A stretch of 64,000 nucleotides of DNA from Sepioteuthis lessoniana (GCA_963585895.1 OY757939.1:56278110-56342109), one strand, 5' to 3'; shown: positions 21,310-30,243, counted from the first letter of the stretch. A program made the numbers and translations. The notes: generated from the sequence alone by a model not told the origin.

Positions 21310-21465
21310 ATATTATTTATTAAATTTGCTTAGTCTGACACATTAGCCTTCAGCTGCTATTCCCTCGTAGTCACTCATTAAAGTAGTGAACAAGCTCATC
21401 GCTGCTTAACTTCGGTGATCCAGTTCGGACCGGAGCTTTCAGCGTGATTTGACTGTAAGTCGTTA
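21310..21465 (-). mobile_element. 5S-rRNA-derived SINE copy 1
   Basis: On the + strand, CTATTCCC then ATCGCTGCTTAACTTCGGTG and TTTCAGCGTGATTTGACTGT match the reverse complement of metazoan 5S rRNA, in order and with correct spacing (standard TATTCCC, CTGCTTAGCTTC and TTCAGGGTGGTATGGCCGTA). The 5S start is at about 21463, so the element points to the minus strand. The body CTTAGTCTGACACATTAGCC is at the low end. Homology spans about 115 bp. It is too diverged to be a working 5S gene. Confidence 0.78.
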
Positions 21466-21549
21466 ACCCCCCCTAAATAACACTATCTTAGCTTTGGTAC
21501 AGGGATAACTAAATGAAAACTGAGCGCACTAATTGAGCAGCAAAGGATT

Positions 21550-21710
21550 TTATGTTGCTATTTACTAAAGTTTTATATGACGCAGAAACCTCAGGCTACT
21601 TGCTGTACCTCTCGGTGGGTAAGTGGTCACCCATACGAGTATTGAACTGGCTCATCACTTCTTAAATTCGGTTATCTCGAGGTAAACGTGACTGGACCGT
21701 AAACCGTTTA
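21550..21710 (-). mobile_element. 5S-rRNA-derived SINE copy 2
   Basis: TAAGTGGTCACCCATACGAG matches the reverse complement of the 5S C-box region (GCGGTCTCCCATCCAAGTA). CATCACTTCTTAAATTCGG matches the A-box region, and GTGACTGGACCGTAAACC matches the 5S start. The body before it holds TTTACTAAAGTTTTATATGA and CAGAAACCTCAGGCTACTTG. Confidence 0.75.
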
Positions 21711-22640
21711 AAAATAAGCATAAAGTTTGGTACACTTGTAGCAGAAAGAATTTCGCATTTTTGTTTGGCGCATAATTTAACTCGACCGTTAGGGTCGACG
21801 CATAATTTCACCCAATCAGGATGACTTATCCTGTTCAATCCGGACTATCTTTCCGGACAGCACAAATTGGGGAAATCTGCCAAACACTTTCCTTTCGCAG
21901 AACTTCTTCGTTCAGTACAGACGTTTTACTGTCTGCTCTTCAATAGCAGCAGTACATCACACCACCATGAGGGAAACTATCTAATTTATGGACCCCTGGT
22001 GTCTATTTCTTTTAGACCAAGAGTTTCCAGTTGAATATGAATTAGATAAATTTAATACGCCACTCACAGGAACAACTTTACGTCACCCCCAAAATTGGCT
22101 ATGTCGACTGCGATGCAAAATTCTGCTCTGACACCTAGCTACTTCTTCACTGGGCAACATTTTCTGGCGACATTCGCGCTTCTTCCCGAAACAACCAGAA
22201 CCACAAACTCATGGGGACTACAATCATTTCTGTCCTCAAACAGCAAACACGACTTTTGCTACACTATGGCGAACATATCTCCCTCAACACATTCAACAAT
22301 GCCTTAACCTAACAATGCACTTTTCACTCAGGCATTTTGCTGCTAAAATGCTTTCTCAACTCTATCATAACTTCATTTCGTTTCCTTTCCTCTTTACTTA
22401 CTACGAGACTTGCAGTATAAACGTAAACCCTTTATTCCATGCTGCCATTAAAAATCTTCATATAAAAGCTAACGGTATCTTCGTCTTCTTCATTCTCCTT
22501 TATTTTACAACAACACTTAGCGAGGGAATAACACACACACACACACGCACGAACACATTTCTTCACTAAAAATGGTAACAAACATTCCTATCACTTAACA
22601 CTAAATGAAAATTGAGCTCAATAATTCAGTAAAAAAAAAG
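21711..22640. other. Unassigned stretch with small hairpins
   Basis: No gene is recognised. Short inverted repeats occur at about 21778-21812 (CGACCGTTAGGGTCG between two GCATAATTT) and 21838-21866 (TCCGGACTATCTTTCCGGA). A 70-codon and an 84-codon open frame on + (22095-22569) lack domains. The stretch might be an old LTR or another retroelement; there is no second repeat to prove it. Confidence 0.3.
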
Positions 22641-22649
22641 GTTGTTTTA

Positions 22650-22820
22650 TGTTGTAATTTATTTAGGTTTGATTAGGTATGACACAGACTTCATGTTGCT
22701 TATAGAATCTATTTGTACGTAAGTGGTAACTCGTATAAGTATCGAACAGGCAAATCATTGCTAACTTTGGTGATCTCATGGGAATCAATCCTTTCATTGT
22801 AACGTGACTGCAAGTCTTTA
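22650..22820 (-). mobile_element. 5S-rRNA-derived SINE copy 3
   Basis: GTAAGTGGTAACTCGTATAA, ATTGCTAACTTTGGTGATCT and GTAACGTGACTGCAAGTC follow the same order as the other copies. The body ATTAGGTATGACACAGACTT lies at the low end. It sits about 90 bp upstream of an LRR exon. Confidence 0.7.
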
Positions 22821-22849
22821 AAAAAAAAAAAACTAAGCATAGATTCGGT

Positions 22850-22890
22850 TTAGTATAAGAGCACCCAGTGAAGATTGAACTCTCTAATAC
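22850..22890 (-). mobile_element. SINE-E head fragment next to a splice acceptor
   Basis: GAGCACCCAGTGAAGATTGA is the reverse complement of the SINE-E B-box end (compare GTCTCATTGGGTGCCC at about 23625). It ends about 20 bases before the acceptor of the LRR exon. Confidence 0.55.
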
Positions 22891-22911
22891 TTTTTCTTTG
22901 ATGTTTTTCAG

Positions 22912-23051
22912 GGAATGGATTGAAGCTGAGAAATCTTATCTGTCTTCGTCTTGACCACAATAACCTGACGGAAATAAAATGTTCTCATCTCTGCGCATGT
23001 CCAAATCTGCGTATACTAAACATCTCGAATAACAGCCTCACTGATTTGCAG
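22912..23051 (+). CDS. LRR gene exon (SDS22-like leucine-rich repeats)
   Basis: Internal exon of a host leucine-rich-repeat protein. It is bounded by a pyrimidine-rich acceptor (TTTTTCTTTGATGTTTTTCAG ends at 22911; quoted pieces TTTTTCTTTG and TTTTTCAG) and a donor GTGAGG at 23052. It is 140 bases long: two bases finish a split codon, then 46 codons. The protein shows KLRNLICLRLDHNNLTEIK and NLRILNISNNSLTDLQ, fitting LxxLxLxxNxLxxI repeats of about 22 residues as in SDS22-type, usually intracellular, proteins. It leaves in phase 0, matching the next exon. Start, end and identity of the gene lie elsewhere; many LRR scaffold proteins are possible. Confidence 0.87.
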
Positions 23052-23206
23052 GTGAGGCCTTTTTTTTGAATACCAAGTCATTTGACAGTGACCGGCTTTT
23101 GAATAGTTATTTACTAAGCTTTGTTTAGTTGTGGTACAAGGCCGGATATATGAGGCACCCAGTGAGTTTCAAACTCCTACGTTTTGGTCTGCCAGGCTTG
23201 CTTGCT

Positions 23207-23221
23207 GTTACGCCAGGCGAG
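23207..23221 (+). repeat. Target-site duplication, left copy
   Basis: GTTACGCCAGGCGAG is repeated exactly at 23428-23442 on the other side of the SINE-A. Confidence 0.88.
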
Positions 23222-23427
23222 TCACATAGCACTAATACCCTTGGGAAAGGTATGAATCAAGTAATTCTCCCTCCAGCTATGGGGAAATAGTAGGGCAGAC
23301 TAGGTTCTTCAGCCTTGGTGAGGCAACTAGTCTAGGAGAAGGAAAACTCTGAATTCAAACCTGTTAAACTCCGCTTAAAAATTGACCTTGTGTCATATCC
23401 TGCTCGTGAGAGGGGTTGGTAAATATA
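23222..23427 (+). mobile_element. SINE-A, 5'-truncated, nested in SINE-E
   Basis: It starts in the core (CATAGCACTAATACCCTTGG), then CTCCCTCCAGCTATGGGGAA, GTCTAGGAGAAGGAAAACTC and CATATCCTGCTCGTGAGAGG, ending GGTAAATATA. The tRNA head is absent although the 15-bp duplication is exact, so truncation happened at integration, as in LINE-mediated insertion. Confidence 0.88.
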
Positions 23428-23442
23428 GTTACGCCAGGCGAG
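23428..23442 (+). repeat. Target-site duplication, right copy
   Basis: GTTACGCCAGGCGAG matches 23207-23221. Confidence 0.88.
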
Positions 23443-23555
23443 ACGCTTAAGGGATTAATCTCTTCGTTAGTTATGTAGTTTTTGGGTTCTTAGTGAGACT
23501 CGAACTTACTAGTTATAATCTGCTAATTTAGCTTGCCAACCATTGCACAAAGCGA

Positions 23556-23700
23556 AGGGCGCCTCTGGTGGTGTAATGGTTAGCAAGCTAGACTAGCAAA
23601 CCTACACGAGTGAGTTCGAGTCTCATTGGGTGCCCTTTTCATATGGCCTTGTGCCACATCTAAGCAAAAAGCTTTGTAAATTTCTATTGCACAAAGCGAA
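23556..23700 (+). mobile_element. SINE-E copy (tRNA-derived), plus strand
   Basis: Clear tRNA-like head: CTCTGGTGGTGTAATGGTTA (A-box) and GTGAGTTCGAGTCTCATTGG (B-box). Body CATATGGCCTTGTGCCACAT. Tail CTAAGCAAAAAGCTTTGTAA, a variant of the CTAAGCAAAGCTTAG hairpin. Confidence 0.8.
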
Positions 23701-23709
23701 GTGCCAAAG

Positions 23710-23790
23710 AGAATTAAAAATATATTTTAGTTATTTACTAAGCTTTGCTAAGTTGTTGCACAAAGCCAGATGTATAAGGCACTCAGTGAT
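23710..23790 (-). mobile_element. SINE-E 3' part
   Basis: TTATTTACTAAGCTTTGCTA then CACAAAGCCAGATGTATAAG and GGCACTCAGTGATACTCG is SINE-E in minus orientation, joined directly to the 120-bp dispersed repeat. Confidence 0.65.
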
Positions 23791-23791
23791 A

Positions 23792-23911
23792 CTCGTCCAA
23801 TGAAAGTCAAGCTTTCAACTGTCCTTAAACTGTTAATTACACTGAGTAACACCAACAGTTTCCGCATATGGAACAACCGTTTTAAATCTTTTTAAAACAA
23901 TCTACACTACT
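23792..23911 (+). repeat. Dispersed 120-bp repeat, copy 2
   Basis: CTCGTCCAATGAAAGTCAAG to AAAACAATCTACACTAC matches 18515-18635. Confidence 0.8.
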
Positions 23912-24069
23912 CGCAAAGCAGTGACTTCGGAAAATCAATCCCTACAACGATGTCACGAAGTTTGTGCCGCCTTTCATTGTAAATCAAAACTTCAATCTGC
24001 ACAGTCGTATTCTCTTGTTTAAAAAGTTGCGACCATTGAAATGCTCGCAAAACACGTGACCGTGGAATT

Positions 24070-24352
24070 TACCCTTCCTCTCCGCACGAGTAGGATATGA
24101 CACTAGGCCAATTTTTAAACGGAATTTTGCAGGTTTGAATTCAGAGTTTTCATTTTCTTAGACTGGTTGCCTACCCTTGACTAAAGAACTCAGTTTGTCC
24201 TACTATCTACCCATAGCTGGAGGGAGATAAATTGGATTCATACCTTTCCCAAGGGTATTAGTTCAATGTGAAATACAATCAGCCTCGTTCAGGACTGGGA
24301 CTCGTGTCGCTGGATTCTTTTCCTACAACGATAACCATTACACCACGAGTAC
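24070..24352 (-). mobile_element. SINE-A copy, full length
   Basis: Tail ACCCTTCCTCTCCGCACGAG, body GACTGGTTGCCTACCCTTGA, core ACCCATAGCTGGAGGGAGAT and CATACCTTTCCCAAGGGTAT, head GATAACCATTACACCACGAG, all read on + as the complement. Confidence 0.82.
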
Positions 24353-24368
24353 ATCGTTCATATTTATA

Positions 24369-25134
24369 CGAGGTGCATACGATAAGTTTCCAGACTTTTT
24401 CGTATGGGCACTTTTATTGATAGGACACACATGAAACTCTAGTCTCCTTCGAAGTAATCTCCTCTGGATACAATGCACTTGTTGTATCGTTCCAACAACT
24501 TCTGGAAGGCCCCAATGGAACTGTCTTAATGCCCATCTTGGTCAAATAGTCTGTGACAAGGATGAAGTTGTAGACTGGTGTATTGTCCTGGTGGAAATGC
24601 CCCTGACCCGATTAGAAAAGTGCTGGCCTCTTCCGACCGAATCTCGTCCTGAACTCCCTTAAAACCTCAACATAGTAACCCTAACCCTGACCCTTTATCC
24701 AATCAACTCTGGTGTATTGATTTCCTTACTCCTCCCACACCTCTCATCATCCCTCACAGACTCCCTTCCTTCCTTCCTTGAATCTCTTATGTTACTCAAA
24801 AACTGATGCTCGATTCAGTCAAGATTGTCCAAAAGCAGTCTGAAGCATTCCATACGTTTCTGTGGCATTTTGTCCAAGTTTAAAACAGAATTTTATTGCA
24901 TATCGTTCTTCTAAAGTGTCAGATTGCATTTTTGAAATTCAGCAGCTGTGACAATCAGGCTTTAGTAGGGTGTATTCCAACTTCTCCTGTACGTGTTCAT
25001 TTGAACGTGAAATCATAAAAATTAGTCAGTCATCTCATAAGATGTATAGCAATAACATACTGAATTTTCAAGAGTCTACGACAATTCTAAATGCCCATGA
25101 GAAAAAAGTCTGGAAACTTATTGAAGACACCAAG
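24369..25134 (-). mobile_element. Mariner, internally deleted, both ends present
   Basis: A 766-bp element is flanked by TA on both sides (24367-24368, 25135-25136), the mariner target. Terminal inverted repeats match: CGAGGTGCATACGATAAGTT at the left and, as complement, CTTGGTGTCTTCAATAAGTT at the right, continuing into TTCCAGAC. The minus strand holds the HTH region (FKEGRESV after CMNRASVFE), linker RSKEVN..PELI, and the end GDYFEGD-like part, but the catalytic middle is deleted and stops are present. It is non-autonomous. Confidence 0.9.
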
Positions 25135-25144
25135 TATATATATA

Positions 25145-25440
25145 TATATACAGTCATCCACAGACAAACTTTTCGTTGTATCACAACTCTTCAGTGTGGC
25201 TAGACACACAGGACGATTCAAGCCGGGATCGAAACCCGCCCAACTTTACGTAAGACTTAGTATCTTACCGCTCAGCCAACAGGCGACCTACGTCAACTCG
25301 GGAATTATAACGTATTATGTATTAGCTTTCTTTGCTTTACATTTTGCGTTACAAGATACCAGAGTGCTCAATTCGGTAGAAGAGCTTTGCATTACCCTGG
25401 TGGCAACCGTTAATTTCTTCGCCAGAGTGCTATATATATA
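25145..25440 (-). mobile_element. SINE-F copy (tRNA-derived)
   Basis: On the minus strand: TTGGCTGAGCGGTAAGATAC (A-box) and GGGTTTCGATCCCGGCTTGA (B-box), then the body GTGTGTCTAGCCACACTGAA. The upstream part with GCTCAATTCGGTAGAAGAGC lies beyond the head and may be another unit. (TA)n runs occur at both ends. Confidence 0.72.
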
Positions 25441-25705
25441 TATATATATATACTGAAATGCAATAGGTCTTCTTATGAATTAAGTACTTTGCATTACGCG
25501 GGTGGCAACCGTTAATTCCTTCGCCAGAGTGCTATATATATATATATATATACGAACGTACATTCAGCAGCTATGTGAGGATACAGGTTGTTGTCCTGAA
25601 GACCTACCTAGGGCGATGAACGATAGGGAGGAGTGGCGAGAGAGGGTCAGGGATATCCGTGCTGCCAGCACGATATGATGATGATGATGATATATATATA
25701 CATAA

Positions 25706-25746
<41 letters not shown>

Positions 25747-25790
25747 TACTGAAATGCAATAGGTCTTCTTATGAATTAAGTACTTTGGTT
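25441..25790 (+). repeat. Duplicated 45-bp segments around an RTE 3' end and (TA)n
   Basis: ACTGAAATGCAATAGGTCTT occurs at 25454 and again at 25749, each followed by CTTATGAATTAAGTACTTTG. Between them is a second CCGTTAATTCCTTCGCCAGA and an RTE 3' end (25549-25690: CATTCAGCAGCTATGTGAGG to GATGATGATGATGAT). The LINE piece may have inserted and duplicated its surroundings, with (TA)n slippage. Confidence 0.7.
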
Positions 25791-26285
25791 GCCGATAAGG
25801 TATATGTGTTGTATACTATCAATACATATACAAATATAACTATAAATATAATCAAGCATTATATACAAACTTCAATGAACGAACGAATACATTTCTTAAT
25901 AAAAGTATATTTTCTCACACTTTATTCTTGAAAGGTTGATGTTGGTTGTGTTGTGAGAGATGAGCTGGAGATAGGAACAGACTGCTATATTGACCCAAAG
26001 TTCTTCTGGCCATAGCAGCACTTCTTTCGCATCCCGGCTGGGCTGCTCAACAGTGGGTCACTGAGGGCCGCAAGACCCTCAGACAGCAAGCTGGTTCTCA
26101 CGCTGGCATCCTCTCCCCAACTGACTCGAACCATCTGGCACCTGGTTATATTATTGTCTCACATCCACCTGCTTCCACTGTTCTTCCGCTTATTTACACA
26201 GGTGCATCTCTTGATTGACGGCTAGGTCGAGGGTCAATATATAACATATGTAAAATGATATACATAAAGAATTTCTTTACCTAGA
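25790..26285. other. Unassigned stretch
   Basis: AT-rich, then from 25940 to 26230 a higher-GC part (GGGTCACTGAGGGCCGCAAG, GCATCCTCTCCCCAACTGAC) without a long open frame. The repeat family was not recognised. Confidence 0.35.
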
Positions 26286-26287
26286 AT

Positions 26288-26387
26288 GACGATCGGTCGG
26301 GGTTAAGATATCCGACTGACGTATAGTCAACACAGGTTTCGATCTCGGCTTGAAGCATCTTGCGGGTCTAGCCATAATGCCTGTAGA

Positions 26388-26436
<49 letters not shown>

Positions 26437-26450
26437 GATATTGTAGTTAG
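26288..26450 (+). mobile_element. SINE-F fragment with (TA)n
   Basis: CGGTCGGGGTTAAGATATCC and ACAGGTTTCGATCTCGGCTT resemble the SINE-F head on the + strand, then GCGGGTCTAGCCATAATGCC. A (TA)n run (about 26393-26432) follows. Confidence 0.55.
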
Positions 26451-26639
26451 CTATATTTATAAATAAAGAGTGATCAATATTGATAATAGAGTATATATTG
26501 GTCAAAGATTATATAGTGTAGATACAGAGTCAGTCGTATTTGATGATTATCAATTTCCCACGGATGTGATTATCAGACTAAGTGCTCCGAGTTTGATGTT
26601 CGCATCTAACTCCATTCACAATAGCTTCTACGTAAAGAG

Positions 26640-26740
26640 GGGATTGACGATGACACTAATGCCGAGAAAGGCATGAATCCACTAACTCTGTTCACCCATA
26701 AATAAATAGTAGAGCAGTTACAGCTCCTTTTAATAATCGA
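26640..26740 (+). mobile_element. SINE core fragment
   Basis: CACTAATGCCGAGAAAGGCA then CATAAATAAATAGTAGAGCA matches the core shared by SINE-A and SINE-B, in diverged form. Confidence 0.5.
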
Positions 26741-26764
26741 AATTCTTGATATAACATAAAATAG

Positions 26765-27085
26765 CTATTAAATGTCAATTAAAATCCTTCACTCCTTTCT
26801 AAATGGAAGCATCAATATAATAATGAACAATTGTTAATTAAGAAGTGCTAATAAGTATCTGTCATCCCTTCTTTAATAGAAGCACCAATATCATCATGGA
26901 CAGTTGTTATCTGTTAAATGTCAATTAAAATCCTTCACTCCTTTCTAAATGGAAGCATCAATATAATAATGAACAATTGTTAACAAAGAAATGCTAATAA
27001 GTATCTGTCACCTCTTCTTTGATAGAAGCACCAATATCATCATGGACAGTTGTTATCTATTAAATGTTAATTAGAATTCTTCACT
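26765..27085 (+). repeat. 146-bp tandem repeat, a dimer of about 73 bp
   Basis: ATGTCAATTAAAATCCTTCA occurs at 26772 and 26918, and ATGTTAATTAGAATTCTTCA at 27064: exact 146-bp steps. Within each unit two diverged halves align (TGGAAGCATCAATATAATAA against TAGAAGCACCAATATCATCA), so the unit arose by doubling an older 73-bp repeat. Confidence 0.9.
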
Positions 27086-27117
27086 TATCATCAGGATAAA
27101 ATGGTTTTGCGAGGAAA

Positions 27118-27144
27118 ACGCAACGAGCCTAAGGCTCATCTAGT
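27118..27144 (+). mobile_element. Possible Helitron-like 3' terminus
   Basis: GAGCCTAAGGCTC (27125-27137) is a perfect short hairpin, followed two bases later by CTAGT. Helitrons typically end in a hairpin followed by CTRR and insert before T. No rolling-circle replicase gene and no clear TC 5' end is visible, so this is tentative. The 146-bp repeat just upstream would fit a non-autonomous member. Confidence 0.35.
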
Positions 27145-27188
27145 ATAACAGTAAAACATTTTTTATAAAAGGTTGAATTAAAAGTGTA

Positions 27189-27225
27189 ATTTTCGCATGC
27201 GCGCGCATGCGTGCTGAAAATTATT
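27189..27225 (+). repeat. Palindromic alternating purine-pyrimidine hairpin
   Basis: Around CGCATGCGCGCGCATGCG (about 27195-27212), flanked by AATTTT and AAAATT, the sequence is self-complementary and alternates purine and pyrimidine, which favours a cruciform or Z-form. Confidence 0.8.
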
Positions 27226-28010
27226 CCACCAGGCACATGATAGCTATTATTGATTTTTATTATGAGTTCTTATTATAATGTTTATTATTACTATTAATTT
27301 TTATTATTAATTTTTGTCATTAATTTTTTGTTTAGTATTTCTTTCGCTTTCAATTGCTTTGTATTGCAACTGTCAGACCGTGTTTCAATAAAAAGCAAAT
27401 CAAATTGAAATGAAAAATTAATAATTGACAATGTTTCATCACAGAAATTAAAGACAAAACGACAAACCACGCAAAAACTCCAACAACTACAACAACAACA
27501 ACAACAAACAAAAAAAAACAACAAAAAAAACAAAACAAAAAAAAAACAAAAACAAAAACAAGAAAAACAAAACAAAACAAAATGCTACTATTTCTCGTAG
27601 TCAGATTAAAACGTACGGTAAGGGTAAACAAAAGTTTAACTTGTAAGTGTGGCGGTTTTAGTGCGTTTACTAAAATGTTTCTCATTTCCCAATGATACCT
27701 GAATCGGAAAAAATTGGTCTAAAAATGTTCAGCTTCAATTTAACCTTATCGACTTTTTAACCTGAACTATAAGGTATTTAAATACAGCTGGTGAGGTATT
27801 AACTCGTCATGAAAAATAGAATATGGCCTTATGGTTAGATTTGAATCACTACTCCTCAGTGGCTTAATCAGGAAAGCAGCTGTCCTGCTAAGACACCCTT
27901 TCGTTGATGGAGAAAAAATGAGATGCAATTTTGATTTTCACAAGAGGGATTTTAAAAATACTTTTTTTTAAAATCATCTTTGTTTCCAAGTTATTGAAAT
28001 ATGATGGTCT
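27226..28010. other. Unassigned AT-rich stretch with A-rich tract
   Basis: No gene. A-rich CAACAA and AAAAC repeats at 27490-27575 make spurious phenylalanine-rich frames on the minus strand. Confidence 0.6.
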
Positions 28011-28211
28011 AAGTTTGATTGATAGATTTTAACCGAATGTCAACTCGTCTAGGGTTATTTTGTGCCTAGAAATTTTGGGAATCGCGTTTACCGTTCGTTT
28101 ATATTTACATTTTTGTGTAATTGTTTCTTGAGGGTTTTTTTTTGCACACGGTCCTATTGAAAATGAAAAATTTTTAAACAGATCTATTTGACCCATGGAT
28201 GAGATCCTAAC

Positions 28212-28226
28212 AGGTACTACCACTCC
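28212..28226 (+). repeat. Target-site duplication, left copy
   Basis: AGGTACTACCACTCC is repeated exactly at 28507-28521. Confidence 0.9.
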
Positions 28227-28506
28227 AGGAGGTGCTCGTGGTGTAATGGTTATCGTCGTAGAAAATGGACACGGCGACACGAGTTCAAATCCTGGACGAG
28301 ACTGATTGCGTTTCACATAGCACTAATACCCCTGGGAAAGGTATGAATCCAATTATTCTCCCTCCAGCTATGGGTAAATAGTAGGACAGACTAGGCTCTT
28401 CAGCCTTGGTGTAGGACACGGAAAACTCTGAATTCAAACCTGTTAAACTCCGCTTAAAAATTGACCTTGTGTCATATCCTGCTCGAGCGGAGGGGTTGGG
28501 TAAATA
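28227..28506 (+). mobile_element. SINE-A, full length, nested in element C
   Basis: It starts AGGAGGTGCTCGTGGTGTAA with A-box TGGTGTAATGGTTATCG and B-box CGAGTTCAAATCCTGGACGA, then the core ACTAATACCCCTGGGAAAGG, body, and tail GCTCGAGCGGAGGGGTTGGG followed by TAAATA. An exact 15-bp duplication flanks it. This 280-bp copy is a good reference for the family. Confidence 0.93.
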
Positions 28507-28521
28507 AGGTACTACCACTCC
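28507..28521 (+). repeat. Target-site duplication, right copy
   Basis: AGGTACTACCACTCC matches 28212-28226. Confidence 0.9.
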
Positions 28522-28849
28522 TGGTCTGAGTGGACTTAGGAGCAATTGTAATGAAGGGGTACTCAACACTCTTCAAGTTTTCCAGAACTGGAGTTTCACT
28601 ATCAGATGCAGTTCAGTGTTATACATAAGACAACTGTTTTTGGGAGGTGTCTTTCTCCTTTGCAGGGGATACAGTCAAATACTAAGTTGCAATAAAAAAC
28701 AATTTAAATCAAGATGAAATACTTCTCTGAAATTTAATATCACACGATACTACATTTAAGGAATTTATATATATGTGATAAAGTGAGAATTTCTGGACGT
28801 TTGGACAACTTACAACAAAGAACTATTAATAATGTAAATGGTGGTGGTG

Positions 28850-29022
28850 AGGGTCTCCGTCTCGTAATGGCTAAAGTGCTGGTCTGAAGCCTTGAAGTAA
28901 CCCCAGTCGCACTATTAAGTTCACTTTCGGACTAATATCTACTACTGTTCTTCTTCAGGGATGGCTTTGATATTGAATAGCCCGCGAAGGTTGATATGCC
29001 ATTGAATAAAGAAAACAACGAA
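28850..29022 (+). mobile_element. SINE-B copy, core shortened
   Basis: Head GTCTCGTAATGGCTAAAGTG, then GTAACCCCAGTCGCACTATT and TCACTTTCGGACTAATATCT; the core is largely missing; tail TTGATATTGAATAGCCCGCG then AAGGTTGATATGCCATTGAA. Confidence 0.75.
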
Positions 29023-29039
29023 CTTACTCGACTGCTATG

Positions 29040-29225
29040 TAGACGTTGCGACGAATCAGTGACAATTTGAAAAATAAAGCCAATGCTTTTTGAACGACAT
29101 TTTTGGCTGAAATACAGACTTTTGCAAGTGCAGCATCGTTCATATTCAACAGACCTAGCACCAGGTGACTTTTTATTGCTTCCTTAACAGATAATTCATA
29201 TCAAGTCCAAGTCTTTACGACGTAA
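29040..29225 (+). mobile_element. Mariner transposase fragment of another family
   Basis: The + strand near 29135-29190 reads HRSYSTDLAPGDFLLLP, the (Y)SPDLAPxDFxLFP signature that includes the third catalytic aspartate of mariner transposases. The preceding CCAATGCTTTTTGAACGACA may be part of the same gene. No terminal repeats were found. Confidence 0.6.
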
Positions 29226-29265
29226 AGGACATTAAAAAAAAAAAAAAAATGACGCAGCTTCATAC

Positions 29266-30243
29266 TGTTATATAACATATGCCATGGATTTTCGGTTCGT
29301 TTCTAGTGACCCCGTGTGCTTTGACAAGCTGTCACGTTGTGATTAGTAAACAGGATAGCACGATCAGGGCACTCAAGTCGAACAGGTGTGTAACCGGAAG
29401 GAGACCACGTGATGAGAACGTGATGAGATTTAGACAGAGTGTAGAGAATCGCAGTCGAGCGTGGGACACGCAGCCGACCAGAGCCGTTAAGCCGTCTGAT
29501 GACACGGCTTGCATGGGGGTGCAAGCGTTAGCTCCCGGAAGAAGATATGGGAAGAAGAAGTCCTCTCTCTGAGGTATGTCTCTCCATCTATATCTCAAAC
29601 AAAAACAAACTGTGGGTCCTTTAAAGAATAAAATAAGAGATATATTTATCAGAAAGTGTTTTGCTTGTCATTATCTTTGATTATTTTCCCGCTTGTATTT
29701 GTATTACGGCTATAAAACATAGGAGTATTTGGTGCTGTGACCAGGATTTGGGACCAGAGTATGGTCTTTTTATGGTTTCGAGATTCTTCAAAGAATTGCA
29801 GAGGGTCCTATTGTGTTTTTGGAGGATGAAAGATGCATCTGTATTGTACTTTGAAGCTTGCATGTCGGGATAGCCAACCGTGCAAAAAATAGTATGAAAT
29901 AAATTTAGATAATAATTAGCTTGGGCAAGTGTGACATAGTGAAAAGGTCGCCTTCTAATTATTTTAAGATTGTATTATTTTTGCTGTTATACAAGTAATT
30001 TAAAAATTTTTTTTGCTTTGTGTGAGGTGTTGAAGGAAGATGGAGAGAGACATGAAGAAAATGGCAAACAGAAGAAAATATGCGAAGAAGTAGTCCTCTC
30101 TCTGAGATATATCTCTCCATCTATATCTCAAACAACAACAAACAGTGGGCCCTTTAAAGAATAAAATGAGAGATATATTATAAGAAAGTGTTTCGTTCGT
30201 CATTATGTTTCCGCTTGTATTTGTATTACGGCTATACAACAAC
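29266..30243 (+). mobile_element. LTR retroelement fossil (possibly Bel/Pao-like), mostly LTR
   Basis: A putative LTR (29266-29719) starts TG and ends CA, with an AATAAAATAAG signal near 29628 and TTGTATTTGTATTACGGCTA before the end. Just after it, TTTGGTGCTGTGACCAGGAT looks like a primer-binding region. The second half of the LTR recurs at about 30060-30243 (CCTCTCTCTGAGATATATCT to TTACGGCTATACAACA). The internal region is nearly all lost; no capsid, polymerase or integrase region is recognisable. It is an old broken relic, and the family is a guess from the primer-site style. Confidence 0.55.

Larger units (their letters stand above)
23100..23550 (-). mobile_element. SINE-E copies, minus, one split by SINE-A
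   Basis: TTTACTAAGCTTTGTTTAGT then GTGGTACAAGGCCGGATATA and GAGGCACCCAGTGAGTTTC are the tail, body and head end of SINE-E in minus orientation. The copy is broken at 23222 by SINE-A and resumes at 23428 with CCAGGCGAGACGCTTAAG. A further head fragment follows near 23475-23545 (TTAGTGAGACTCGAACTTAC, GCTTGCCAACCATTGCAC). Confidence 0.7.
28015..28680 (-). mobile_element. Element C (variant tail), split by SINE-A
   Basis: Left part 28015-28226 has the C2 tail (GATTTTAACCGAATGTCAAC, then GTGCCTAGAAATTTTGGGAA) and GACCCATGGATGAGATCCTA. The right part, 28507-28680, continues with CTGGTCTGAGTGGACTTAGG and AGTTCAGTGTTATACATAAG. Confidence 0.78.

Noticed and set aside
21310-21465. Functional 5S rRNA gene
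   Set aside because: Many differences in conserved stems and several diverged copies joined to a common body; a retroposon head fits better.
28227-28300. Functional tRNA gene
   Set aside because: The tRNA-like head is part of a repeated 280-bp SINE with target duplications and cannot form a regular cloverleaf over the whole length. The same holds for heads at 16650, 23556 and 25250.
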